Shown piece after piece: positions 13,653 to 22,272 of a DNA stretch of 64,000 bases. The DNA comes from Klenkia sesuvii. GTDB lineage: Bacteria; Actinomycetota; Actinomycetes; Mycobacteriales; Geodermatophilaceae. The notes under the pieces are model-generated. The model saw only the letters and a list, made by a program, of their open reading frames with translations. It ran no database searches and was not told where the DNA came from. Each line of letters starts with the position of its first letter. Position 1 is the first letter of the stretch. The stretch spans positions 57,877 to 121,876 of the forward strand of contig NZ_JBAPLU010000012.1 in NCBI RefSeq assembly GCF_037083825.1. The letters run 5' to 3'. The translations under genes and the position numbers were made by a program.

Positions 13653-15152
13653 TCAGGACCGGGCGGCGCCGAACTCACCGAGCGCGGCGGCCAGGGCGCC
13701 GTCCACCCGGGCGTGCAGCCGGGTGCCCTCGGCGCAGAACTCCTCGCTGAGCACCTCGCCGTCGGCGTGCACCCGGGAGACCAGGTCGCCCCGGTCGAAG
13801 GGCACGAGCACGTCGACGTCGACGTCGGGGTGCGGCAGGCGCCCGGCGATGACCTCCCGCAGCTCGGCCACGCCCTCACCGGTGGCCGCCGAGACCCACT
13901 GGGCCCCCGGCAGCGCCTGGCGGAGCGCCAGGACGTCGTCGGGCGCCATCGCGTCGACCTTGTTCACCACGACCAGCTCGGGCACCGCGGCCGCGTCGAT
14001 CTCCGACAGCACCACGTGCACGGCGTCGATCTGGCCGAGCGGGTCGGGGTCGGAGCCGTCGACGACGTGCACCAGCAGGTCGGCGGCCGCCACCTCCTCC
14101 AGGGTCGACCGGAACGCGTCGACCAGCTGGTGGGGCAGGTGGCGGACGAAGCCGACGGTGTCGGTGAGCGTGTAGTCCCGGCCGTCGGGGGTCTGCGCCC
14201 GACGCACCGTGGGGTCCAGGGTGGCGAACAGCGCGTCCTGCACCAGCACGCCGGCGTCGGTGAGCCGGTTCAGCAGGCTGGACTTGCCGGCGTTGGTGTA
14301 ACCGGCGATGGCGACCGAGGGCACCTTGTTGCGGTCCCGCCCCGACCGCTGGGTGGCCCGGGCGGTGGCCATCCCGGCGATCTCGCGGCGCAGTTTGCTC
14401 ACCCGGGCGCGGATCCGCCGACGGTCGGTCTCGATCTTGGTCTCACCCGGGCCGCGGGTGCCGATGCCCCCACCGCCGGCGACGCGGCCACCGGCCTGCC
14501 GGGACAGCGACTCACCCCAGCCGCGCAGCCGCGGCAGCATGTACTGCATCTGGGCGAGCTCGACCTGCGCCTTGCCCTCCCGGGACGAGGCGTGCTGGGC
14601 GAAGATGTCCAGGATCAGGGCGGTGCGGTCGACCACCTTGACCTTGAGGATCTTCTCCAGCTGGTTGAGCTGGCCGGGGGTGAGCTCGCCGTCGCAGATG
14701 ACAGTGTCCGCGCCGGTCGCGGCCACGACCTCGCGGATCTCGGCGGCCTTGCCCGAGCCCACGTAGGTGCCCGCGTCGGGCTTGTCGCGGCGCTGGCTCA
14801 CCGCCTCGAGCACCTGCGACCCGGCGGTCTCGGCCAGGGCGGCGAGCTCGGCCAGCGAACGGTCGGCGTCGGCCGCCGTCCCCTCGGTCCAGACTCCGAC
14901 CAGCACGACGCGCTCCAGGCGCAGCTGGCGGTACTCGACCTCGGTGACGTCGTCCAGTTCGGTCGACAACCCGGCCACCCGCCGGAGCGCGCCGCGCTCC
15001 TCGAGGGCGTAGCTGCCGGTGGTGTCGTCCGGGGCGTCCCACTGCCCGCGCGGCGCGGGGCGGGGATCGGTCGGGACGGCGGTGGGCACGGCGGCCTTGG
15101 CGGCGCGTGCGGCGGCGTCCTCGAGAACGGCCCGGTTCTGTGCTGTGGTCAT
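13653..15152 (-). CDS. hflX: HflX ribosome-associated GTPase
   Basis: HflX splits stalled 70S ribosomes and is a heat- and stress-linked GTPase. The 499-residue protein has an N-terminal HflX domain with GSGKAAEIREVV, a central glycine-rich linker (GGRVAGGGGIGTRGPGETKIETDRR), and a G domain with GYTNAGKSS (P-loop), TDTVGFVRHLP (switch II), NKVD and SAATGEG. The ATG at 15150-15152 follows a GGGAG ribosome site; the open frame upstream lacks one. It is monocistronic here, diverging from the broken MFS gene across 211 bp that hold only low-complexity CGCGC sequence. Confidence 0.95.
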   Translation of the reverse strand: MTTAQNRAVLEDAAARAAKAAVPTAVPTDPRPAPRGQWDAPDDTTGSYALEERGALRRVAGLSTELDDVTEVEYRQLRLERVVLVGVWTEGTAADADRSLAELAALAETAGSQVLEAVSQRRDKPDAGTYVGSGKAAEIREVVAATGADTVICDGELTPGQLNQLEKILKVKVVDRTALILDIFAQHASSREGKAQVELAQMQYMLPRLRGWGESLSRQAGGRVAGGGGIGTRGPGETKIETDRRRIRARVSKLRREIAGMATARATQRSGRDRNKVPSVAIAGYTNAGKSSLLNRLTDAGVLVQDALFATLDPTVRRAQTPDGRDYTLTDTVGFVRHLPHQLVDAFRSTLEEVAAADLLVHVVDGSDPDPLGQIDAVHVVLSEIDAAAVPELVVVNKVDAMAPDDVLALRQALPGAQWVSAATGEGVAELREVIAGRLPHPDVDVDVLVPFDRGDLVSRVHADGEVLSEEFCAEGTRLHARVDGALAAALGEFGAARS

Positions 15153-15363
15153 CGTCTCCCAGCGTGACACGCCCCCGCGGTGGGGAGCACCTTGATTCCT
15201 CCCTGCACAACCGGCACAGGGCCCCCGCTCATTCCTGCGGGTGGACCCGAGGTGGACCGACCACCGTTCCCCGTCCGCGCCGCGCCGCGCCGCGCCCGGC
15301 GCGCGGCACGCCCGGGGACCAAAGGAATTGCCCCTCCCGAGCACCGGGTCCAGGCTGCCCGCC

Positions 15364-16668
15364 ATGACCAGCCTCTGGCGGCACCACGACTTCCGGCAGC
15401 TGTGGGTGGCCGAGACCGCCAGCCACGTCGGCACCCAGGTCGTGGGGGTCGCCCTGCCCGTCGTCGCGGTCGCCGTGCTGGCCGCGACGCCGCTGGAGAT
15501 GGGTGTCCTGACGGCACTGGAGACCGCCGCCTTCCTGCTCGTGGCCCTGCCGGCGGGGGCCTGGGTGGACCGCTGGCGGCGACAGCGCGTCCTGGTGCGG
15601 GCCGACACCGTGCGGGCGGCGGCGCTGGCCACCATCCCGGTCGCCTACCTGCTGGACGCCCTCACCCTCGGGCAGCTCTGAGCCGTCGCCGCCGTCGTCG
15701 GCACGGCCACGGTGTTCTTCGACGTGGCCTACCAGAGCTACCTACCCACCATCGTCGACCGCAGCCAGCTCACCGACGGCAACGGCAAGCTGGAGATCAG
15801 CCGCGCGGTGGCCCAGGTCGCCGGTCCAGGCCTCACCGGGGTGCTGCTGCGCGTGCTCGCCGCCCCGGTGCTCGTCGTGGTGACCGCCGTCGGCTACCTG
15901 CTGTCGGCGTTCTTCGTCAGCCGGATCCGGCAGACCGACGTCGTCCCCGACCGGTCCTCCCGCCGGCGCCTGCGGACAGAGATCGCCGAGGGGCTGGGCT
16001 TCGTCGCCCGGCACCGCCTGCTGCGCCGGATCGTGGCCTGCACGGGCACCGGCAACCTGTTCGGCGCGATCACCGACACCCTGCTCGCCCTCTACGTGCT
16101 GCGCACGCTGGGCCTGTCGGAGTCCACCCTGGGGCTGGTGCTCTCCGCGGGGGCCGCCGGTGGGCTGGTCGGGGCGTTCACCGCGTCCCGGGTGGCCCGG
16201 CTGGTCGGCGAGGGCCGGGCCATCCCGCTCTCGGCGGTGGTCTTCGGCCTCGCCGCCGCCCTGACGCCGCTCGCCGCGGCCGTCGACGGGGCCGCCCGGG
16301 TAGTGCTGCTGGTGGCCGGCGGCATCGGGGTCAGCTGGGCGGCGGTGGTCTACAACGTGCTGCAGGTGAGCTTCCGGCAGCGACTGTGCCCACCACGGCT
16401 GCTCGGCCGCATGAACGCCTCGGTGCGGTTCGTCGTGTTCGGCACCATGCCGGTGGGCGGGTTGCTCGGCGGGGTCCTGGGGACGGCGACCGGGGTCGTG
16501 CCGGCCCTGTGGGTGGCCGCCGCCGGTCAGCTCCTGGCCGCGCTGCCCGTCGTGCTCAGCCCGTTGACCGGGATGCGGGACCTGCCCGACGAGCTCGACG
16601 CGACCACGGGCCCTGAGGTCAGCCCCGGGACCAGCCCAGCCACGAGGGGGTCAGCGTCCCCGAGCTGA
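15364..16668 (+). pseudogene. MFS exporter interrupted by an in-frame TGA
   Basis: The frame from the ATG at 15364 encodes a major facilitator protein (helices plus the loop GAWVDRWRRQRVLVRADT after helix 2). It ends at TGA 15679-15681 after 105 codons. The same frame then continues without another stop to 16668, resuming with VFFDVAYQSYLPTIVDRSQLTDGNGKLE, a conserved MFS (enterobactin-exporter-like) segment. One base change thus separates two halves of one gene. The second half could be made from a GTG at 15712, but it would lack the first helices. A sequencing error is an alternative. The 3' end overlaps dapF by 50 bp, convergently. Confidence 0.85.
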
Positions 16669-17539
16669 CCACCACCGCCGGCCCGGTGAGCACGGTGGTC
16701 TGCGGGGACACCTCGACCGACAGCCGGCCACCGGGGACGTCGACGGTCACGGCGCCCGCCGACCGGCCCCCGGCGTCGAGGGCGGCCCAGGCGGCGGCGC
16801 AGGCCCCGGTGCCGCAGGACCGGGTCTCCCCCACCCCGCGCTCGGACACCCGCAGCCGCACGTGCGCCGTGGTCCCCGCCGGCCCCTCCTCGGCGGAGAG
16901 CACGTTGACCAGCTCGACGTTGACGCCGTCGGGGAACAGCACCGGGTCGACCGCCGGGGCGGTGGTCAGGTCCAGGCCCTCCAGCACGGCGTCGGTCAGG
17001 CAGACCAGGTGCGGGTTGCCCATCGAGACCCCGGTGCCGGGGTAGGACACCCCGCCCAGCCGAGCCTCCCCACGGCCCAGCGGGCGCGCCGGGCCCATGT
17101 CCACCCAGTAGCCGGGCATCGCAGGGTCCTGGGTGGTCAGGCCCACGCGGCGCGGTCCGCCCCGGGTGCCCACGAGCACCCCGGCGCGGGCGGTCTGGGC
17201 GTCCAGCAACCCCTCGGCGAGCAGCACGTGCAGGTACAGCCGGATGCCGTTGCCGCACATCTCGGCGTGGGAGCCGTCGGCGTTGCGGTGGTCCATGAAC
17301 CACGCGCACTCGTCCAGGGCGTCGCCCAGCACCTCGGCGGCGTCGGGCACGCAGGCGCTGGGCACGACCCGGAGCACGCCGTCGGCGCCCAGACCCTCCC
17401 GGCGGTCGCAGAGCCGGCGGACGAGGGCGGGGTCGAGCCGGCTCTCGGGCCACACGGTGCCGTCGGGGTCGGGCAGCACCACGAAGTCGTTCTCGGTCCC
17501 GTGCCCCTTGAGCACCCGGGGCCCGCTCGCGTCGATCAC
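16619..17539 (-). CDS. dapF: diaminopimelate epimerase
   Basis: DapF interconverts LL- and meso-diaminopimelate, the last shared step of lysine and peptidoglycan precursor synthesis. The 306-residue protein has both catalytic cysteine motifs, EMCGNGIR and SCGTGA, the N-terminal KGHGTENDFVVL and the SMGNPHLV motif. The GTG start overlaps the miaA stop by 4 bp, so it is coupled to miaA. The order miaA-dapF is conserved in actinobacteria. dapA, an earlier enzyme of the same pathway, is at 59009-59914. Confidence 0.95.
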   Translation of the reverse strand: MIDASGPRVLKGHGTENDFVVLPDPDGTVWPESRLDPALVRRLCDRREGLGADGVLRVVPSACVPDAAEVLGDALDECAWFMDHRNADGSHAEMCGNGIRLYLHVLLAEGLLDAQTARAGVLVGTRGGPRRVGLTTQDPAMPGYWVDMGPARPLGRGEARLGGVSYPGTGVSMGNPHLVCLTDAVLEGLDLTTAPAVDPVLFPDGVNVELVNVLSAEEGPAGTTAHVRLRVSERGVGETRSCGTGACAAAWAALDAGGRSAGAVTVDVPGGRLSVEVSPQTTVLTGPAVVVSSGTLTPSWLGWSRG

Positions 17540-18441
17540 GCCCCGATCGTAGAGAGCGCGCGCCCGACCAGGTCGCGGTCGGCGGCGTCGAACCAGGTCA
17601 CCGCCGCGTCCCGGCGGAACCACGACCGCTGCCGGCGGACGAACCGGCGGGTGGTGCGCACCGTCTCCTCCCGGGCCGCCACCGGGTCCAGGACGCCGTC
17701 GAGCTGCCGGAGCACCTGGGCGTAGCCCAGCGCCCGCGACGCCGTCGGCCCCTCGCGCAGCCCGTCGGCGGCCAGCGCGGCCACCTCGGCGACGAAACCG
17801 GCCGCCCACATGCGCTCGACGCGCAGGGCCACGCGTTCGTCGAGCTCGGCGGGCTCGCGGTCGACGCCCAGGACGACGGCCGGGTAGTGCGGTCGGGGCT
17901 CGGGCAGCGAGGCCGCGAAGGGCCGGCCGGTCAGCTCGACCACCTCCAGGGCACGCACGATGCGTCGTCCGTTGCTGGGCAGGATGGCCTGCGCCGCGGC
18001 CGGGTCGACACCGGCGAGCCGCTCGTGCAGCCGCGCGGGGCCGACCTCGTCGAGCTCGGCGGCCAACCGCGCCCGCAGGCCCGGGTCGGTGCCGGGGAAC
18101 TCCAGCTCGTCGAGCACCGCCCGCACGTACAACCCCGACCCCCCGACCAGCAGGGGGACGACGCCCGCCGCCCTGAGCCGGTCGATCTCCGCCCGGGCCC
18201 GCAGCCGGTAGTCGGCGACGCTGGCCGGTTCCCGGACGTGCCACAGGTCCATGAGGTGGTGGGGCACCCCGCCGCGCTCGACATCCGTGGGCTTGGCGGT
18301 GCCGATGTCCATGCCGCGGTAGAGCTGCATGGAGTCGGCGTTGACCACCTCCCCGCCCAGCCGGGTCGCCAGCTCCACCGCGAGCGCCGTCTTCCCCGTC
18401 GCGGTGGGGCCCACGACCGCGACGACCGGCGGTGCCGTCAC
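17536..18441 (-). CDS. miaA: tRNA dimethylallyltransferase
   Basis: MiaA adds a dimethylallyl group to A37 of tRNAs that read UNN codons. MiaB, encoded at 22273-23745, then methylthiolates the product. The protein of about 301 residues has the P-loop GPTATGKT near its start, DSMQLYRGMDIGTAKP, and the conserved GGSGLYVRA. I chose the GTG at 18439-18441 because it overlaps the upstream stop by GTGA, the usual arrangement in this window. A second GTG four codons earlier (18453) is also possible. It is followed by dapF with the same overlap. Confidence 0.92.
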   Translation of the reverse strand: MTAPPVVAVVGPTATGKTALAVELATRLGGEVVNADSMQLYRGMDIGTAKPTDVERGGVPHHLMDLWHVREPASVADYRLRARAEIDRLRAAGVVPLLVGGSGLYVRAVLDELEFPGTDPGLRARLAAELDEVGPARLHERLAGVDPAAAQAILPSNGRRIVRALEVVELTGRPFAASLPEPRPHYPAVVLGVDREPAELDERVALRVERMWAAGFVAEVAALAADGLREGPTASRALGYAQVLRQLDGVLDPVAAREETVRTTRRFVRRQRSWFRRDAAVTWFDAADRDLVGRALSTIGA

Positions 18442-19178
18442 GGCTGCAGCCACCCGGGGACGCCGTCGGGCACCTCGGCCAGCAGCCAGTCCGCGACCAG
18501 GTAGCCCACGCCGAACGGGGCCTCGTCGAACAGCAGGCGGCCGGTGGCCGACCGTCCGGCCAGCGCCCGGCCGACGGCTGCCCAGGTGCGCACGCCGGCG
18601 GCCAGCAACCGGTCACCCTCGACGACGTCGAGCGCGGCCAGCCCGGCCGGCTCCGCCGCGGCCAGGGTCGAGGCGACGACGGCGTCGAACCCGGCCGCGG
18701 CCGGGTCCAGGGCGCCGGGAGCCTTCACGGTGCGCCGGGGCGAACCGTCCCCCATCGCCAGGATGCCGACCGGACCGGGCAGCTCGGCCAACGCGTCGGC
18801 CAGGTCGTCCGGGGCGACGCCGAGGCGGGTGCCCGCGTGGCCGGCGGCGTCGAGCAGGTGCGCGCCGACGGCGTGGGCCAGCGGGAGGGGGCGCCCGCCC
18901 GGCCGCACCCCGCCGGCGAAGGGCAACGGTCCACGCGCGCCGCCCCACGACGCCAGGTCGGCGGCGTCCCCGGTGCCGTAGCGCACCCCGGGCGGGCCCT
19001 CCCCCACGACCAGGACGACGTCGGGACGCAGCCCCAGCAGGGTGTGCACCGCCTCGCCGCACGCCACCCGCAGCCGGTCGGTCTCCACCCCCGGCGCCCC
19101 CTCGACACCGGGGAGCAGCAGCGGCGGGTGCGGGCAGAAGGCGACCGCGACGGAGGTGGTGGACGGCTCGGGGCTCAC
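18438..19178 (-). CDS. class III extradiol dioxygenase B-subunit-like protein (Rv2728c-like)
   Basis: The 246-residue protein begins VAVAFCPHPPLLLPGV and contains a HAVGAHLLD segment and ILAMGDGSPRRT, resembling the LigB fold of class III extradiol dioxygenases. Proteins of this kind sit beside miaA throughout the actinobacteria, and none that I know of has an assigned reaction. Whether the metal ligands are complete cannot be decided by eye. The GTG start at 19176-19178 faces the DUF349 gene across 40 bp. It precedes miaA with a 4-bp overlap, so it is the first gene of the three-gene miaA-dapF unit. Confidence 0.75.
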   Translation of the reverse strand: MSPEPSTTSVAVAFCPHPPLLLPGVEGAPGVETDRLRVACGEAVHTLLGLRPDVVLVVGEGPPGVRYGTGDAADLASWGGARGPLPFAGGVRPGGRPLPLAHAVGAHLLDAAGHAGTRLGVAPDDLADALAELPGPVGILAMGDGSPRRTVKAPGALDPAAAGFDAVVASTLAAAEPAGLAALDVVEGDRLLAAGVRTWAAVGRALAGRSATGRLLFDEAPFGVGYLVADWLLAEVPDGVPGWLQP

Positions 19179-19218
19179 GGGGCGAGTGTCGCCGATCGCA
19201 CCGTGGGAGACTGCCTGC

Positions 19219-20955
19219 GTGTCGAGCACGGAGAACACCGCAGACGTGACCCCGCAGCCGGAGGAGGCCACCCCGGCCGCCGGGTCGGACGCCGTCACCC
19301 CCGACGCCGGTACCCCGGCCACCGCCGAACCCGCGGACGCCGCCCTGGCCGACCCCACCACGGACGCGCCCGCCGAGGAGGCGGCACCGGTGGGGACGCC
19401 GGCGGAGGACTCGGCGGAGGACTCGGCGGAGGAACCGGTGGAGGTGCCCGACACCGCCGAGGTCGTGGCCTCGGCCGACGTGCCCGCCGCCGGCGACGTG
19501 CTCGACGTGTCCGAGACCGCGGAGACCACCGACGCGGTCGGCGCGTCCGACGAGGGCGGTGCGGCCGAGCAGGTGCCCGCCGAGACCGCCGTGACCGACG
19601 CCGCGGACACCCCCGTCACCGCCGAGTACGTGCCGACCGCCGCCACCTCGACGACCACCTCGACGACCGCCTCGACCACCGCCTCCGGTGACGACGCCGT
19701 CCCCGGCCTCCCGCCCACCCCCGCACCGGTCGCCCCCTCCTCGGACCCCACCCAGTGGGGCCGCGTCGACGACGAGGGCACCGTGTACGTCCGCACCGCC
19801 GACGGCGGCGAGCGCGCGGTGGGCTCCTGGCAGGCCGGTGAGCCCGCCGAGGGGTTGGCGCACTACGGCCGGCGCTACGACGACCTGGCCACCGAGGTCG
19901 GCCTGCTGGAGGCCCGCCTGCGGGCGCACACCGGCAACCCCGCCGAGATCCGGGCCAAGGCGCAGGCCCTGGCCGAGCAGGTGCCGACCGCCGACGTCGT
20001 CGGTGACCTGCCGGCGCTGGCGTCGCGGCTGGGCACGATCATCGACGCCTCCGAGGCCGCCGCGGCCGTGGCCCGGGCCGAGAAGGCCAAGGTGCGCGGG
20101 GAGCAGATCGCCCGCAAGGAGGCCCTCGTCGCCGAGGCCGAGACCATCGCCGCGGACTCCACGCAGTGGAAGGCGGCCGGCGACCGGCTCAAGGCCATCG
20201 TCGAGGAGTGGAAGACGATCAAGGGCATCGACCGCAAGACCGACGAGGCGCTGTGGACCCGGTTCGCCGCGGCCCGCGACGCCTTCGGTCGCCGGCGCGG
20301 CTCGCACTTCGCCGCCCTCGACGTGCAGCGGTCGGAGTCCCGGGCGGCCAAGAGCGCCCTCATCGCCGAGGCCGAGGAGCTGTCCACCTCCACCGAGTGG
20401 GGGCCCACGTCGGCGGCGATGCGCGGTCTGATGGACCGGTGGAAGGCCGTGCCGCGCACCGGCCGGGACACCGACGACGACCTCTGGAAGAAGTTCCGCG
20501 CCGCCCAGGACGTCTTCTTCAACGCCCGGTCGGAGTCGGACAAGGTCCGCAACTCCGAGCAGAAGGCCAACCAGGAGAAGAAGGAGGCCCTGCTCGCCGA
20601 GGCGGAGAAGATCGACCCGACCCGCGACCTGCGCGGCGCGCAGAACGCCCTGCGCAAGATCCAGGAGCGCTACGACGCGGTGGGCCACGTGCCCCGCGAG
20701 GTCATGCGTTCGTTGGAGGACCGCATGCAGGCCGTCGAGGAGAAGGTGCGCGGCGCCGCCGACGCCGGCCGGCCGCGGGCGGTCGCGGAGAACCCCATGC
20801 TGACCTCGCTGCGCGCCGCGGCCGAGAAGGCCGCCGACCAGCTGGCCAAGGCCAAGGCAGCCGGCGACCCCAAGCGGATCAGCGAGGCCGAGGCCAACCT
20901 GGCCAGCCGGCAGGAGTTCCTGGCCGCGGCGGAGAAGGCCGGCTCCCGCCGCTGA
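19219..20955 (+). CDS. DUF349 domain protein with an acidic low-complexity N-terminus
   Basis: The 578-residue protein has about 170 N-terminal residues rich in Ala, Glu, Asp, Thr and Pro, probably disordered. Part of this region comes from short 12-bp coding repeats near 19402-19433. The rest is helical, with recurring units such as QWKAAGDRLKAIVEEWKTIKG and LWTRFAAARDAFGRRR that define DUF349 repeats, and a coiled-coil-like C-terminus. The function of DUF349 proteins is not settled. The GTG start follows GGGAG. The 3' end overlaps the convergent DUF4192 gene by 77 bp. Confidence 0.85.
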   Translation: MSSTENTADVTPQPEEATPAAGSDAVTPDAGTPATAEPADAALADPTTDAPAEEAAPVGTPAEDSAEDSAEEPVEVPDTAEVVASADVPAAGDVLDVSETAETTDAVGASDEGGAAEQVPAETAVTDAADTPVTAEYVPTAATSTTTSTTASTTASGDDAVPGLPPTPAPVAPSSDPTQWGRVDDEGTVYVRTADGGERAVGSWQAGEPAEGLAHYGRRYDDLATEVGLLEARLRAHTGNPAEIRAKAQALAEQVPTADVVGDLPALASRLGTIIDASEAAAAVARAEKAKVRGEQIARKEALVAEAETIAADSTQWKAAGDRLKAIVEEWKTIKGIDRKTDEALWTRFAAARDAFGRRRGSHFAALDVQRSESRAAKSALIAEAEELSTSTEWGPTSAAMRGLMDRWKAVPRTGRDTDDDLWKKFRAAQDVFFNARSESDKVRNSEQKANQEKKEALLAEAEKIDPTRDLRGAQNALRKIQERYDAVGHVPREVMRSLEDRMQAVEEKVRGAADAGRPRAVAENPMLTSLRAAAEKAADQLAKAKAAGDPKRISEAEANLASRQEFLAAAEKAGSRR

Positions 20956-22153
20956 CCTGTACGACCGGCGGGTCCTCCGGGTCGGCGAGCAGCGCCCGGA
21001 GGACCGCCGGTTCGGTGTTGGCCGCCACCGCCTGCAGGAGCAGCTCCGCCATCGCGTCGTGGCCGCAGTGCCGTGACCGCTCGAGGGCGGCGACGGCGAG
21101 CACGCCGGCACCCCGCAGCCACGCCGACAGCCCCAGCAGCATCGCCGGCACCGGCGCCAGCTCCTCGGGGAGCCGGTCGTTGAGCTCGGTCCACAGCGCC
21201 TCGGCGGCGGCGAGCAGGTCGTCGTCGTCACCGGCGCAGAGGGACAGCGCCCGGTCCCGCACGGTCACCAGGGTCAGCGCGACCCCGACCCTGGCCAGGT
21301 CCGCGTCGGTCATGGGCGTCCGGGCCCCCGGGATGTGGGCGCCGACGGCCTCGCTGACCACGGCCCACCCCTCGTCGGTGAGCTCGTCGAGCGTTGCGCC
21401 CCGGGCGATCCGCACGTCGAGCTGGGCGTCGGCGCGCCGGCAGAGCAGGGTCAGCTCTGCAGAGGTGGGCCGGGTCGGCCACGCGCGGGCGACCACGGCG
21501 TCCCGGTCGGGGTCGACGACCTCACCGAGCAGCGCCGCGATGCCGGTGAGGCGGGAGGCGGCCGGGTCCAGGGCGGTGCCGGCACCGGCGCCGGTGGCCG
21601 GTGCGACGTCGGGGTAGCTCCACCACCGGCCGTCGCGGACGAGCACCGCGTCGACCGTCTGCGTGCCGTGCGCCGACAGCTCCTCGATGACCGCGTGCAC
21701 CAGGGGCCGCCGGGGCAGGTCGGGGACGGTGGGCCGCTCGGCGGAGTCGACGCGCGGCGGGGTGTCCCGCCAGGGGTCGGGTGCCACGACGTCGACCTGC
21801 ACGTCGGGGTCCTCCGTCACCACGAACAGCAGCGCCCCGGCCGGGCGCAGCGCCGCGGCCCGGGCCACGACCTGGTGGGCCACCTCCCGGTCGTGCTCGG
21901 CGGGGGGCAGGTCGAGCCGGAGGGTCAGGCTCATCCGGCGGTCGGGACGGCCGTCGCCGCCCAGGAAGAGCAGCACCAGCGACTCGACCGGTGGGAAGCC
22001 GAGCAGCTCGGGCAGGGCGGCGGCGAACTCCTCGGCCCGGCCGCGCAGCACCGACTCCGGTTCGCGGCGGCGCGGGCGGGGTGCGGGCGGGACGGCGGCA
22101 CGGGAGGCACGGGAGGCACGGCGCGGGGCGGGACGACGGCGGGGAGCGGGCAT
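20879..22153 (-). CDS. DUF4192 family protein
   Basis: This protein of about 424 residues matches the actinobacterial DUF4192 family, with an N-terminal ELLGFPPVESLVLLFL stretch and a C-terminal VPAMLLGLSAWLRGAGVLA segment. It begins with about 35 basic, Pro/Ala/Arg-rich residues, which may be disordered or may mean that the true start is further in. No catalytic motif is recognised and the function is unknown. It converges on the DUF349 gene and lies downstream of miaB on the same strand. Confidence 0.8.
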   Translation of the reverse strand: MPAPRRRPAPRRASRASRAAVPPAPRPRRREPESVLRGRAEEFAAALPELLGFPPVESLVLLFLGGDGRPDRRMSLTLRLDLPPAEHDREVAHQVVARAAALRPAGALLFVVTEDPDVQVDVVAPDPWRDTPPRVDSAERPTVPDLPRRPLVHAVIEELSAHGTQTVDAVLVRDGRWWSYPDVAPATGAGAGTALDPAASRLTGIAALLGEVVDPDRDAVVARAWPTRPTSAELTLLCRRADAQLDVRIARGATLDELTDEGWAVVSEAVGAHIPGARTPMTDADLARVGVALTLVTVRDRALSLCAGDDDDLLAAAEALWTELNDRLPEELAPVPAMLLGLSAWLRGAGVLAVAALERSRHCGHDAMAELLLQAVAANTEPAVLRALLADPEDPPVVQVSGGSRPSPPRPGTPAGWPGWPRPR

Positions 22154-22272
22154 GCCGGCAGCCTCGCCGCGGCCGGTGACCGCCGGAACGGCGAAGCGAC
22201 ATCTGTGGACGACGCGCCCGCCTGTGGAGACGCAGCCGCCCGCTGTGCTAGAGCGTCAGACGTCCCAGCTCA

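Noticed and set aside
15260..15320. CGCGCC-rich stretch between hflX and the MFS gene as an RNA gene or promoter
   Set aside because: It is low-complexity GC sequence without a clear stem set, -10 box or known RNA motif.
15679..15681. Selenocysteine codon in the MFS gene
   Set aside because: MFS exporters are not known selenoproteins, and I saw no obvious hairpin right after the TGA. A nonsense mutation or sequencing error is simpler.
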